Shown piece by piece: positions 8,272 through 17,931 of a DNA stretch of 36,065 nucleotides. Every line of letters starts with the position of its first letter. Position 1 is the stretch's first letter. The stretch is taken from NCBI GenBank assembly GCA_016207415.1, contig JACQPT010000091.1:1-36065 (forward strand). The letters are read 5' to 3'. A program made the position numbers and the translations under genes. The notes beneath the pieces are model-generated. The model saw nothing but the letters and a program-made list of their open reading frames with translations. It was not told the DNA's origin and did no database searches. The DNA is from Ignavibacteriales bacterium (GTDB lineage: Bacteria; Bacteroidota; Ignavibacteria; UBA10030).

Positions 8272-9327
8272 TTAGAAGCCAAACTTCACGGTGAACACGT
8301 TGTTCGCGTCGAAAAGCTCGACGGAACGGTACGCATAGTCGATGGTGATGCCAATCCCCGGAGCTGCGTAATCCAGCCCGAAGCCGTAGGTAATGCCGAA
8401 GATGTTCTCTTTCAAATCAGAGTCGGCATCCGGGAGCATTGTACCTCCAACGCGCCCAAAGAGCCTTACCGACTCCATTCCCATCGAAATCTCACCACCG
8501 AACTTATACTCATCGAGATATAAGTTGTTGTTCGTGAAAGCGCCGTTCAACATGAGGTTCATGTTCTCGCCCACTGTAGCGTCATAAGCAAGGCCAACTT
8601 CGACCACCGAAGGCAGTTCGAAGCTCGCCGTTTCGCTCTTATACCGCTGTTCGGGACGTGTACCTTCTGTTGTGACGGCCAGCCTAAACAAGCCAGACCC
8701 GTCATACTTCATTTGAGGACCGATATTCTTAACCGTGACGCCCAAAAGAAGTCCTTGAACACCGACCAGGCCGTTGTATTGCACTCCGAAATCAACAGCG
8801 AACCCGCTCGATGAGACGCGTTCGATTTGTTCGGAGATGATTTTCAATGTGCCTCCGACTGAAATCGCATCTGTCAACGATCGAGCATAACTGAAACCAA
8901 AGGTGACGAACGTCGGTGAGTAAAAGCGTCCTGATGCGTTTTCAGGGTCGTCTTCTGTTGTCAGTGGAATGTCACCGAAATCGAGCGATTTGACGCTCAA
9001 TCCCACAGTTCCGAAATCGGCGAACTGAGCGGCAACAGCTCCGTAGCTTACTCCTATGTCGGCGATGTAGGACATCGACGAAAACATCGCTTCAGCCGAG
9101 GACTTCCCCATGCGGGCCATACCCGCCGGGTTCCAGTAGATGGCGTTCACGCCCATAGAGGAAGCAAGCCCCGCTCCGCCCATGGAAAGGTCACGAGCAC
9201 CGACGGGGATCAACAGCTCTGATGCCGCCGAGGTGCCAACCCTCTTATTCTGCGCAACTGAACTCGATACAACAACCGCAGCAGCCACGCAGAGAATCAT
9301 CAAAAGATATGATGTCTTGGTTTTCAT
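8272..9327 (-). CDS. PorV/PorQ family outer-membrane protein
   Basis: Contains SAASELLIPVGARDLSMGGAGLASSMGVNAIYWNPAGMARMGKSSAEAMFSSMSYIADIGVSYGAVA and a beta-barrel C-terminus ending in F. Start set at MKTKTSYLL (9327) with an AAGGAG upstream; the track ORF extends to 9363. Confidence 0.88.
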   Translation of the reverse strand: MKTKTSYLLMILCVAAAVVVSSSVAQNKRVGTSAASELLIPVGARDLSMGGAGLASSMGVNAIYWNPAGMARMGKSSAEAMFSSMSYIADIGVSYGAVAAQFADFGTVGLSVKSLDFGDIPLTTEDDPENASGRFYSPTFVTFGFSYARSLTDAISVGGTLKIISEQIERVSSSGFAVDFGVQYNGLVGVQGLLLGVTVKNIGPQMKYDGSGLFRLAVTTEGTRPEQRYKSETASFELPSVVEVGLAYDATVGENMNLMLNGAFTNNNLYLDEYKFGGEISMGMESVRLFGRVGGTMLPDADSDLKENIFGITYGFGLDYAAPGIGITIDYAYRSVELFDANNVFTVKFGF

Positions 9328-9366
9328 AGTATTCACTCCTTGTTTTCCTTTGTTGTTCTGCACGGC

Positions 9367-12300
9367 TTAGTACGAATCGAGGATTTCTTGTTCCTGAATA
9401 ACCGCCAGCTTCAGCACCTTGGTCACTGTCGACCCGTCCGACGGCAAGGTCATTTCCACGTGGGCGATGTACATGCCGCTCGCAACGGGGAAATTGAACC
9501 TGTTCAACAGATCCCACCGCACGAATTGTCCCGGATTGGAAACAGGATCCTTCGTGAGCACGCGCACCAGCTGACCCGCAAGATTGAAAATCCTGATGGT
9601 CGCCGTGGGCGGCAGGTTGCTGAAGGTGACGAATCGAGAGAACCGATTCGTCTCGGCAGCGTTGAACGCATAATACGGGTTCGGGAACACATTGACCAGA
9701 CCTGCACTTGCTATGTCCTGATCCGGGCCTGAGGCCGGTTTCGGAATGACATACGTGAAGACGTCGTTGGGCGTGTTTATCCTCGTCGGCGTAAAGTTGA
9801 TGTAATTCGGTGCACCCGGCCAGGGACGCGTGTTTCGTCGGGTCCATGACAGCCAGTACATGAATGGCATGTCACCACCAATGGCTTCTGCTTGGAAGAC
9901 GGCGTCCGCCGTACTGCCAGTGTATGTAGAGTTTGATATCCACAACCATTCTCTGGGACCCGAACCACCAATGTTGTCGCCATTCAAATCAGGCGGCCAG
10001 TAGAAGCCATTGACTGTTCCGCCGCTCGCGTTGTTTTCCAGGTATCCAAACGCAAGCCGTCTCGGAGGATTCGCGTCGACATCATAGACGGATAATGGTG
10101 CACTTATCCTGTAGTCCTGATATGAGTACCCTCCAGCAGTATTGATGATCCATGGAGCAAAGGAAGGCTGAGCTGCAGCTCCAGCGAACCCTCGACCATA
10201 TCGGTACGCGTATGAACCCGTGTCATCCGTACTGTTGTTAAAAGTCCCAATGTTGTCTGAAGTGGACTTGAATCGAATCGTGATTGCCTTCAATTGGTCC
10301 GCCCCAACAAACAGAGTTCCGTCTCCAAACACGTTTCGGGGTGAACCATAACCAGCGGCTCCGTTGAAATCCTCCCAACCGAAATCCCCTCCGACCCATG
10401 TCATGAATCGCGCGCCTGCAGAAGGTCCCCAACTCCACGCGCCAGGATTCAATCCCGGAGCCGGTCCCTCAACCTTGAGGTAAACGCCCCCTTCCACAAT
10501 CTTATAGTTGGCATCTCCACTCTGGTTAGTTTCGCCGCTCAGCAGTGTAGTATTCTTCGTCACATTGCGGAGCATCCATGTTGTGGTCAACGCTCCAGCA
10601 GCGGCAGATCCCGTGGTATCGAACGTCACTTGATAAGTATTTCCTGTCGCAGCTCCGGGGTTCACAACGATCGGACGAATTGTCCCATCAGTGTTACCTG
10701 TACCGGAGTGCGTAATCGAAAGCGTATCTCCCGTTCCCACAGCTGGAACCGCGCCAAAAGGTATCTTTGGCCGAACGGTAAACACGATCGGACTCGATTC
10801 TAGTTGACTGGGGAGATAACCTGTAACAGTAGATACAGCGTATGCTGTCACTGCCAGATAGTACTCCTGGCCATTATAGATTTTGTCGAAGTCCTTAATG
10901 TAGTCGCGATTGAATCTGAAATAGCGTTGAACGCCATTGTTCGTGCCAAACTGCACAGGGATGAAGAGAATCTGACCGCTGGATTGGTCAAACTGCTCGT
11001 CGAGCACGACGGTTGGGTCTGTCGGTTTATCGAAGGTCACCACCCGCTTGGAATCAGAAAGCCTGGCTCCGCGGCTCGGAAGCTGGTAAATATTGTAACC
11101 CTCGAATACGTATGCCCCAGGATTGCTCACTCGATTCTCGATATCGTTCACCCTTGTCAAGTTGCTCCCCCATTCGAGTGCTATCTCACCATCCAACTCC
11201 GCGAACTTCATATCGGGCGCTAAGGGTGGAGCTGGAACACTGAACAACGCGTTATAGGTGTTCTGGACAAACCGGTCATTGAACTTCATAACCGCCACGC
11301 TCGAGAGCCTGTCAGAACCCAGGCCGGCAACGACACCCACCACGACTTCTTGAGTATCACCCGGAGCCATCGTGAACGGCCCCGTGTTCAGGAGAATACG
11401 ACGGTCGCCCGGTACGAAGGAGTAGTTGGTTCCAAGGCCGTCGACAAAACCGGTCTGTTTAACCGGATCACCTGACAGAGGGAACCTCGGCGAAATGTAA
11501 GGACCGCTATTGTAGGGAACGTCGGCTGTGTTCTGATTTCCAATCGGAGCAAATCCCCTCAACATCTTCCACCATTGGAAGGTTCGGCAAATGTAAGCGC
11601 CGCCGGTGGAGTTGTTACAGGGATCGCTATACGGACTTCCGGCCGAGAAATATGCAAATGACGACATGGGGAGGTTTCTGACGCCGTACCGCTTCTTGAG
11701 GTCAAAGACTGCCGAGTCGCCCACTGCGGCTTCGATCGGTCCTGCGAGGAAATCGTATCCAACAGCAGGGGGCGGATAACCAAAGTTGTTGTAGGTTTCG
11801 TCAATGGCGTTTCCATTGTACACAAAACCCATGCTCAACGTAGAGTCGCAACCGGCAAGGTCGTCAGTAAACGAACCGAGGTCAACATCAGACCATAGGC
11901 AGACAAACATACTGTCAATCCAGAAACTCCCGTTGACAGCTGTTGTCGTGTGGCTCGTATCGACTCCACCTTTGTTAATTATCTTGATTCGCTTAAAGAA
12001 GAGCTGACCGAGTGCATCCGTTCTCTTGTAACCCCAAACCGTGAACTGAAACTCAAGGCCTAATGGCTCGGAGCCATGGAGGGCAATCGATACACTGGGA
12101 TTCAGGTCGTTACAAACAGTCCAGATCACCTGGTCCGCGGGCGAATTGGGATCGGACCCGGCAACGCCTGGCTCATCTCGATTCTGCGCAATTAAGCTGT
12201 CCACGGTGAACGTGGGACCGAATGCAGGAGGAGCCGTGTAAATGCCGTCGCCGTTCCTATCGACAAACGGGGAACCGAGAGAGACGGGCCAGTTCGTCCA

Positions 12301-12906
12301 GTCGAGTGCGTATTGCGCCACAACTGCCGCAACCTGCGCGTCGGTAACCGACGTGACTGGGATTTCGTTGATTTCTGCCGCATCGCGCCTTAATTCCTGG
12401 TCCGTCATTGCAAGATAGTCGCGGCGGATTCTGTAACTTCGCGCATCTGCATGTGTCGGAGCAATAGCAGTCGCACCAACGCCAGAACCGGTGACCCATC
12501 CTGCTGACAATCCATAGCTGTATCCTTTACCACCAACGCGCACCGTTTGACGCGGGGCTTGGGTCGTTTTTGCAGCATTCGTAAACGCCTTTCCACCAAA
12601 ATAAAACCCGTCGGTGTAAATGGCGTTGCCGGTTCCACGCGGATAGACTGCCTGGTTATCCCCGTGGGGAGAAAGTGCACCGGGCGCATCACGCCGTACC
12701 CAATTGACGAAGTTGTTGATGTTCAAGATCGTCCAGGCTGGGTTACCGGCCGTCTTGGAAATTGCCCGCGCGCGCGGCTTTGTCTTGTCCGGGATATCCT
12801 CCGCAAAGGAGTTCGACCAGACGACGAGTCCTGCGAGCAGGATCAGAAAGTTGATCAGTTTGAAAGAAGGATTTCTCATGGGAACAATTCCTTTTTTTGT
12901 TGACAA
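9367..12906 (-). CDS. Large secreted protein with T9SS type A sorting domain
   Basis: 1179 aa with signal peptide. C-terminal VFPNPYYAFNAAETNRFSRFVTFSNLPPTATIRIFNLAGQLVRVLTKDP...VRWDLLNRFNFPVASGMYIAHVEM...VLKLAVIQ is typical of the Por secretion CTD. Confidence 0.88.
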   Translation of the reverse strand: MSTKKGIVPMRNPSFKLINFLILLAGLVVWSNSFAEDIPDKTKPRARAISKTAGNPAWTILNINNFVNWVRRDAPGALSPHGDNQAVYPRGTGNAIYTDGFYFGGKAFTNAAKTTQAPRQTVRVGGKGYSYGLSAGWVTGSGVGATAIAPTHADARSYRIRRDYLAMTDQELRRDAAEINEIPVTSVTDAQVAAVVAQYALDWTNWPVSLGSPFVDRNGDGIYTAPPAFGPTFTVDSLIAQNRDEPGVAGSDPNSPADQVIWTVCNDLNPSVSIALHGSEPLGLEFQFTVWGYKRTDALGQLFFKRIKIINKGGVDTSHTTTAVNGSFWIDSMFVCLWSDVDLGSFTDDLAGCDSTLSMGFVYNGNAIDETYNNFGYPPPAVGYDFLAGPIEAAVGDSAVFDLKKRYGVRNLPMSSFAYFSAGSPYSDPCNNSTGGAYICRTFQWWKMLRGFAPIGNQNTADVPYNSGPYISPRFPLSGDPVKQTGFVDGLGTNYSFVPGDRRILLNTGPFTMAPGDTQEVVVGVVAGLGSDRLSSVAVMKFNDRFVQNTYNALFSVPAPPLAPDMKFAELDGEIALEWGSNLTRVNDIENRVSNPGAYVFEGYNIYQLPSRGARLSDSKRVVTFDKPTDPTVVLDEQFDQSSGQILFIPVQFGTNNGVQRYFRFNRDYIKDFDKIYNGQEYYLAVTAYAVSTVTGYLPSQLESSPIVFTVRPKIPFGAVPAVGTGDTLSITHSGTGNTDGTIRPIVVNPGAATGNTYQVTFDTTGSAAAGALTTTWMLRNVTKNTTLLSGETNQSGDANYKIVEGGVYLKVEGPAPGLNPGAWSWGPSAGARFMTWVGGDFGWEDFNGAAGYGSPRNVFGDGTLFVGADQLKAITIRFKSTSDNIGTFNNSTDDTGSYAYRYGRGFAGAAAQPSFAPWIINTAGGYSYQDYRISAPLSVYDVDANPPRRLAFGYLENNASGGTVNGFYWPPDLNGDNIGGSGPREWLWISNSTYTGSTADAVFQAEAIGGDMPFMYWLSWTRRNTRPWPGAPNYINFTPTRINTPNDVFTYVIPKPASGPDQDIASAGLVNVFPNPYYAFNAAETNRFSRFVTFSNLPPTATIRIFNLAGQLVRVLTKDPVSNPGQFVRWDLLNRFNFPVASGMYIAHVEMTLPSDGSTVTKVLKLAVIQEQEILDSY

Positions 12907-12917
12907 ACCTTTCAGAA

Positions 12918-12953
12918 AAATCGGAAGGAGCGGCCCTGCATGGAGCCGCCCCC
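12918..12953 (-). terminator. Probable Rho-independent terminator of the TonB-dependent receptor gene
   Basis: Minus strand GGGGCGGC TCCATGCAGG GCCGCTCC, 8-bp GC-rich stem with one G-U pair, followed by TTCCGATTTTT. Confidence 0.65.
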
Positions 12954-12958
12954 TTCGC

Positions 12959-15900
12959 CTACAATTCTACTCTCATTCCAACGCGAATTTCACGAGGCGC
13001 TCCAAACACGTCGCCAAAGGCCGCACCGCCGCCAAAGGGATCCTCCCCTGCTTGCATAATACCCCAACGGTTCTGGAGATTGATCGCCTTGTAGAACGCT
13101 TCGTAATTGGGCAGCTCTTTATACGACGTTGCCAGCGGGCTCTTCAGCCAACCGTCGTCATACGGAGTCCCTGTGGTCGGGTAGACGTTGATGATGTTCT
13201 TCGTGTTCAACAGGTTCAACACATTGACAAAGAGCTCGAAATTGAACATGTCCATGTAGAACATCTTGTTCCAGTTCAAGTCAATGTTGAAGACCCAGGG
13301 TGTGGTGGAACTGTTCACAGGCTCTACGGGGTTCCTCGAACGAGAGTCGAGCATCGCGCGGATGCCTATATTCCAGGGGTTTGCCTGTCCGAGGTTCTGT
13401 GGCTCTTTGATCTTGGTGTAAGGGTGACCGCTGTTGAACGTCAGCAATGCGTTGAAACCCATTCCTTCCAGGATCGCGCCGCCGTCGCCTTTGTCAAATC
13501 GGTAGTCCAACATCACCGATCCGCGATGCACCTGATTGTAGTGCAACGGGTTGATGAACAGGGGGAACCTCGCTGATGCTTCGTCCGTCACGCCGTTTGA
13601 AGAAGAAAGCGGCGTCGAACCCGTTCCGCGTGCATCCGAAAGGGTATAATTCACCTTGGCTGCAAGGCGGTTTGTTCTCCGCAGTTCGAACGTGAACTCC
13701 AACCCCTTCACAGTCCCAAAATCTTCGTTCTGAAGGGCAACAAACATAGGACCGCCAAGGTCGTCAAACACACGGCGAATCGAAAGCTGATTGCGGAGAT
13801 CCTTGTAGAACCCGGAAATCGTCAACGCAAAGTTGTCGGCAAGTGACTGACGAAGACCGACTTCATACTGCGTGTTCCGCTCCGGTTTCATCAAGAATGA
13901 CGGGATGGAACCTCCCAACCAGTACGGCTGGCGAACGCTCGAGTTCAACCGCCCGTTCAAATTCACCAGGCTGTTGTAAAGCGTGTTCAGCGACGGCTGT
14001 TGGGCATATTTTCCGTAGAGAGCGTAGAAAACGGTTCGGTCCGTGACTGGGAAGGAGAAGCTAATCCTTGGTAAAAGCAGACTAATCGGGTCGGCTTCGA
14101 CAAATGCCGTTTCGTCGATCATGTTCAACGCGCCATGCCCATCCAAGGGCGGGGATTTGAACAACGTCGAAGGCAACGTCAAGCCCTTTGTGCTGATGTA
14201 TTCATACCGGACACCAACATTAAGGATCAGGTCGTTATACTCGAATTTGTTCTGAATGTAGGACGAGGCTAACACTGGCTTGTACGGCTTGTCCAGCAGA
14301 GTGCCGTTGTAGTCAAACCCTTCAGACTCGTTTCCATCGACATCGTAGCCGTAGTTCGTAACGGCCCGTCGCACGATTTCGACTCGGCGTGTATAGTCGT
14401 CAACGAAAGTTTTCTCGGGGTCGGTTCCGAACCTACCGTATAAGTACGTCATGTATTCGGACGGTGACACCGAGAAGAGCCTCATCGTCCAGCTATCGAT
14501 GCGGCCCCCGAGTTTCAATTCCCATCGGGAATTGACCTGGGAAGTAAGGTCAAGGGTGATTCCAACCGAATTCTGTTTGTTGATCTGGTAACCATCATTC
14601 GGCGTATTCGGGTGTGCAAAGACGAACCGGAAAATCGTCGAATAACTCGCTGGCCCTTGAAATCTCGATTGAAAACCAGTGTACCCGAGTTCCGCGTTCT
14701 TGATACTATCCGTGTAGGACTTCCAGTCGTCGCCAAAAAGTGGGTCATAACTTCTGAAAGTTCTTGACTGATACGAGAGTCCAACCTCATAAAACGTCGT
14801 GGGATTCAACACGTGCGTAAGGCGTGCATTGCCAAACAGGGTCTTCGTTTCATTACGACTAGACCTCCCGTTCTGAATCCGATAGTAGCTTCCGAGAGCG
14901 CCCGGCCAGTTTCCTAACGACGGGCTCTGATTAAACGTGTAGCTTCCCGTGAATCGCAGTTTGATCTGGTTCAAGTCAAACAGCAGGGTTCCCTGTCCCA
15001 CATGGTTCTCATTCCAGTTGCCCGAGAGGTTGTTCTTCTTGTATTCCACGGGTCCCGGTAACGGAGTTCCCGCTGGATATGTGCCAAGTCCATCCTCAGT
15101 CAGGTTTTCAAAAAGGAAGGGCTCCAGGAACATCTGCTGCCTGTTTCTGAAAAAATTCAGTTCATAGGCGCCAAAGAACCTGATGTCGTTTGTGCCGAGA
15201 GGGCCACCAACTGTAGCGACGAGGTTCTTGAATCCACGAGATGTCGTCCCGAGGAAGTCTTCACCGCCCGTTGCAAAATCGTCCGTCTGGTACGACAGCG
15301 AAGCTTTGAGGTCGGAACCGCCGGTTCGCACTGTCTGTCGGATAATACCGGCATTGCCGCCTCCATGCTCAGCCGTCCATCCGCCGGATTGAAGCTGAAG
15401 TTCTTCGAGCGCTTCCTGAACGACGCTGACATTTTGGCTGTTGAACAGCGGGTTCGTCGTGTTGGCGCCGTCGATGAAGTATGCGATTTCGCCAGCTCGG
15501 CCACCGCGAACGTACAGGTTACCTCGCTGCTGCACGACGCCCGCTTCCAGAGCGATGATGTTCTGGACGCCGCGGAACGGAATGTTTCGAATATTTTCCT
15601 GCGTGTTGATCCTGATGGTGTTGGTGGTGTTGCGCTGGATGAGAGGACGCTCAGCGACAACTTCTACGGGGCGCTGTTGAACGGCAGTGCTCGAGAGCGC
15701 AAAATCCTGTGTCGTCGTGATATTCGAGTTGACGCGGACATCAGAGATCGTATACGGTGAGTAACCAATGTAGGAAGCTTTCACCGTGTAGTTACCGGCA
15801 GGAACGCTAAGAATGATATACTCACCGTTGACATCCGTTGAGGCGCCAAGTGTGGTACCGTCTATCACAACGTTTGCACCAATGAGTGGTTCACCCGATT

Positions 15901-16000
15901 CCTTGTCCGTTACTTTGCCCCGCAACTTACCGTCTTGGGCAAACAACAAGGCCGGAAGAAGGAATAACGAGATGAAAGGAATCAAAAGCTTGCGTAGCAT
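12959..16000 (-). CDS. TonB-dependent receptor with N-terminal carboxypeptidase-like regulatory domain
   Basis: 1013 aa with signal peptide, then LRGKVTDKESGEPLIGANVVIDGTTLGASTDVNGEYIILSVPAGNYTVKASYIGY (CarboxypepD_reg-like), plug domain (NIIALEAGVVQQRGNLYVRGGRAGEIAYFIDG) and a beta-barrel with outer-membrane receptor character. Confidence 0.9.
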   Translation of the reverse strand: MLRKLLIPFISLFLLPALLFAQDGKLRGKVTDKESGEPLIGANVVIDGTTLGASTDVNGEYIILSVPAGNYTVKASYIGYSPYTISDVRVNSNITTTQDFALSSTAVQQRPVEVVAERPLIQRNTTNTIRINTQENIRNIPFRGVQNIIALEAGVVQQRGNLYVRGGRAGEIAYFIDGANTTNPLFNSQNVSVVQEALEELQLQSGGWTAEHGGGNAGIIRQTVRTGGSDLKASLSYQTDDFATGGEDFLGTTSRGFKNLVATVGGPLGTNDIRFFGAYELNFFRNRQQMFLEPFLFENLTEDGLGTYPAGTPLPGPVEYKKNNLSGNWNENHVGQGTLLFDLNQIKLRFTGSYTFNQSPSLGNWPGALGSYYRIQNGRSSRNETKTLFGNARLTHVLNPTTFYEVGLSYQSRTFRSYDPLFGDDWKSYTDSIKNAELGYTGFQSRFQGPASYSTIFRFVFAHPNTPNDGYQINKQNSVGITLDLTSQVNSRWELKLGGRIDSWTMRLFSVSPSEYMTYLYGRFGTDPEKTFVDDYTRRVEIVRRAVTNYGYDVDGNESEGFDYNGTLLDKPYKPVLASSYIQNKFEYNDLILNVGVRYEYISTKGLTLPSTLFKSPPLDGHGALNMIDETAFVEADPISLLLPRISFSFPVTDRTVFYALYGKYAQQPSLNTLYNSLVNLNGRLNSSVRQPYWLGGSIPSFLMKPERNTQYEVGLRQSLADNFALTISGFYKDLRNQLSIRRVFDDLGGPMFVALQNEDFGTVKGLEFTFELRRTNRLAAKVNYTLSDARGTGSTPLSSSNGVTDEASARFPLFINPLHYNQVHRGSVMLDYRFDKGDGGAILEGMGFNALLTFNSGHPYTKIKEPQNLGQANPWNIGIRAMLDSRSRNPVEPVNSSTTPWVFNIDLNWNKMFYMDMFNFELFVNVLNLLNTKNIINVYPTTGTPYDDGWLKSPLATSYKELPNYEAFYKAINLQNRWGIMQAGEDPFGGGAAFGDVFGAPREIRVGMRVEL

Positions 16001-16223
16001 ATGCTACCTCCTTCTGGAAGTGGAGATTGTTGTAAATGTGGATTCCTGTTTCGCCGTAGAACGACCCCTATGCAAATTGCTCAGAGGGTTCGGTCGTTCA
16101 TGGCAGATGGTGAGACAAACTTTTTCAACTGTTCTTTCCTCGCCGGAACTGCCTCCCCTTGACGAGGCTCTTTGGTGTTCACCTCCTTCTGGTAGGTGGG
16201 AATGATGGGAAGATTTCGAGGGA

Positions 16224-16252
16224 AATATATACCACGATATCTTTTATGTCAA
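16224..16252 (-). promoter_or_regulatory. Near-consensus sigma70-type promoter for the TonB-dependent receptor gene
   Basis: Minus strand TTGACA (16247-16252), 17-nt spacer, TATATT (16224-16229). Implies a leader of about 217 nt before the ATG at 16000. Confidence 0.65.
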
Positions 16253-16325
16253 GTCTTTTTTAAAGATTTTCGAGCGCGAGTGGCTTTTGGCTCAGTTGAC
16301 CTGGAATGCACCTCTCGGGGGAATT

Positions 16326-17903
16326 TCAAAGCTTTGCGGTGCGGACCTCGAAAACTCCATCAATTTGTTCCAGTTTCTGAAGAGTTTGAATCGGAATACT
16401 GCTGTCAACGTTCATTACCGTTAATGCTTTCTCGCCCGGTTTGTCACGTCCTAAAGCCAATCCGGCAATGTTGATACTCGCCTTTGCCAGTTCCGCCCCA
16501 ACTTGAGCAAGCATTCCTGGTTTGTCGACATTTTTATAGAGTAAGAGACACCCGTCCGGATGGATTTCCATATGGTAGTCATCTATCTGGACGATTCGAA
16601 CCTGCGAATTGCCAAAGACGGTTCCGGCGAACTTCCGTTTTTCCACGTCCGTTTGGTAGGTTAGGGCAACCAGGTGGGTGTATGCGGCATGGTCGCTTTC
16701 CCGCTCCTCATCGATCGTTATACCCATTTCCTTCGCGATGACTGGAGCATTGATCAGGTTCACGGGTTCCGTCAGCAGGTGAGAGAAAAGTCCTTTCAAA
16801 GCCGCAGCAGTAATCAGCTCCGTCGCCTGGGTGACAAAACTGCCGCTGCACGCGATGGTCACCTTGCGCAGTTGTCCCCGCATCAATTGGGCCTGAAGGG
16901 CGCCGAGTTTTTCAGCAAGAGCGACAAAGGGTTGCAATTCTTTGCGCATCGCGACCTGGATCGCCTCGGCATTCACGGCACCACTCACTCCCCGCTCTTT
17001 CAACGCGTCAGCCACTTGAAGAGCGATCTGTCGCGCGACTTTTTCCTGAGCTTCTTCCGTCGATGCTCCAAGGTGCGGTGTCGCCACCACTTTTGGATTC
17101 TTCAGGAGAGGGTGCTCGCCAGGAGGCTCGTGTTCGAAAACATCCAGCGCCGCACCCGCTACTTTTCCGGATTCGAGTCCACGGCGAAGTGCGGCTTCAT
17201 CGACAATTCCCCCCCGTGCACAATTGATGATCCGTACGCCCGTCTTGCACTTCGCGATTTCTTTGTCGCCGAGTAATCCCTTGGTATCATCGTTGAGCGG
17301 CGTGTGAACGCTGATAAAGTCAGAGCGCTGAAACACTTCGCTGAGGCTGACGAGTTCAATGTGTGCCTTTCCGGCGACCTCGGCGGATAACAAGGGGTCG
17401 AATCCTATCGTGGTCATCCCGAAAGCCTGACACCGGACGGCTACCTCGCGTCCAACCTTTCCAAGGCCGATAACACCAATCGTCTTTCCAAGAAGCTCTG
17501 TTCCTATGAACTTCTTGCGATCCCACTTGCCATGCCTCAACGAGTCGTTCGCCTGTGGAATGTTGCGTGCGAGAGAGAGAAGAAGCGACATGGTGTGCTC
17601 GGCCGTCGAGACCGTGTTCCCTCCCGGCGTGTTCATTACGATGACCCCGCGTCGCGTGGCTGCATCGACGTCGATGTTGTCAACACCTGCTCCCGCTCTC
17701 CCGATGACTTTCAGCTTTTTCCCTACACTGAGAAGCTCGCTCGATACTTGTGTGCTGCTGCGGACAATGAGCGCGTCGTAATCGGAAATCATGCCTCTGA
17801 GCTCTTCAAAGGGCCTGCTGGGCTTGAAATCCACAATGAAGCCTTCTGAGGTCAGCAGATCGACGCAAACCTGCTCGATGGGATCACTGATGAGAATTTT
17901 CAT
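16326..17903 (-). CDS. serA: D-3-phosphoglycerate dehydrogenase with C-terminal ASB and ACT domains
   Basis: 525 aa. VIGRAGAGVDNIDVDAATRRGVIVMNTPGGNTVSTAEHTMSLLLSLARNIPQA, GLGKVGREVAVR, INCARGGIVDEAAL and a C-terminal ACT domain (DKPGMLAQVGAELAKASINIAGLALGR). Confidence 0.96.
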   Translation of the reverse strand: MKILISDPIEQVCVDLLTSEGFIVDFKPSRPFEELRGMISDYDALIVRSSTQVSSELLSVGKKLKVIGRAGAGVDNIDVDAATRRGVIVMNTPGGNTVSTAEHTMSLLLSLARNIPQANDSLRHGKWDRKKFIGTELLGKTIGVIGLGKVGREVAVRCQAFGMTTIGFDPLLSAEVAGKAHIELVSLSEVFQRSDFISVHTPLNDDTKGLLGDKEIAKCKTGVRIINCARGGIVDEAALRRGLESGKVAGAALDVFEHEPPGEHPLLKNPKVVATPHLGASTEEAQEKVARQIALQVADALKERGVSGAVNAEAIQVAMRKELQPFVALAEKLGALQAQLMRGQLRKVTIACSGSFVTQATELITAAALKGLFSHLLTEPVNLINAPVIAKEMGITIDEERESDHAAYTHLVALTYQTDVEKRKFAGTVFGNSQVRIVQIDDYHMEIHPDGCLLLYKNVDKPGMLAQVGAELAKASINIAGLALGRDKPGEKALTVMNVDSSIPIQTLQKLEQIDGVFEVRTAKL

Positions 17904-17931
17904 CCTGAATCCGATTTGTTGACCTTTTGGC

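Noticed and set aside
9245-9847. 200-aa minus-strand ORF bridging the PorV-like gene and T9SS cargo in another frame
   Set aside because: Alternate frame of two strongly supported genes; composition (His/Cys/Arg-rich) typical of out-of-frame translation.
12704-13576. 290-aa plus-strand ORF opposite the TonB receptor and T9SS cargo
   Set aside because: Spans the junction of two well-supported minus-strand genes; no family resemblance.
16253-16325. Possible serA terminator (AAATCTTT...AAAGACTT)
   Set aside because: Short AT-rich imperfect stem overlapping the TonB promoter; not convincing as an intrinsic terminator.
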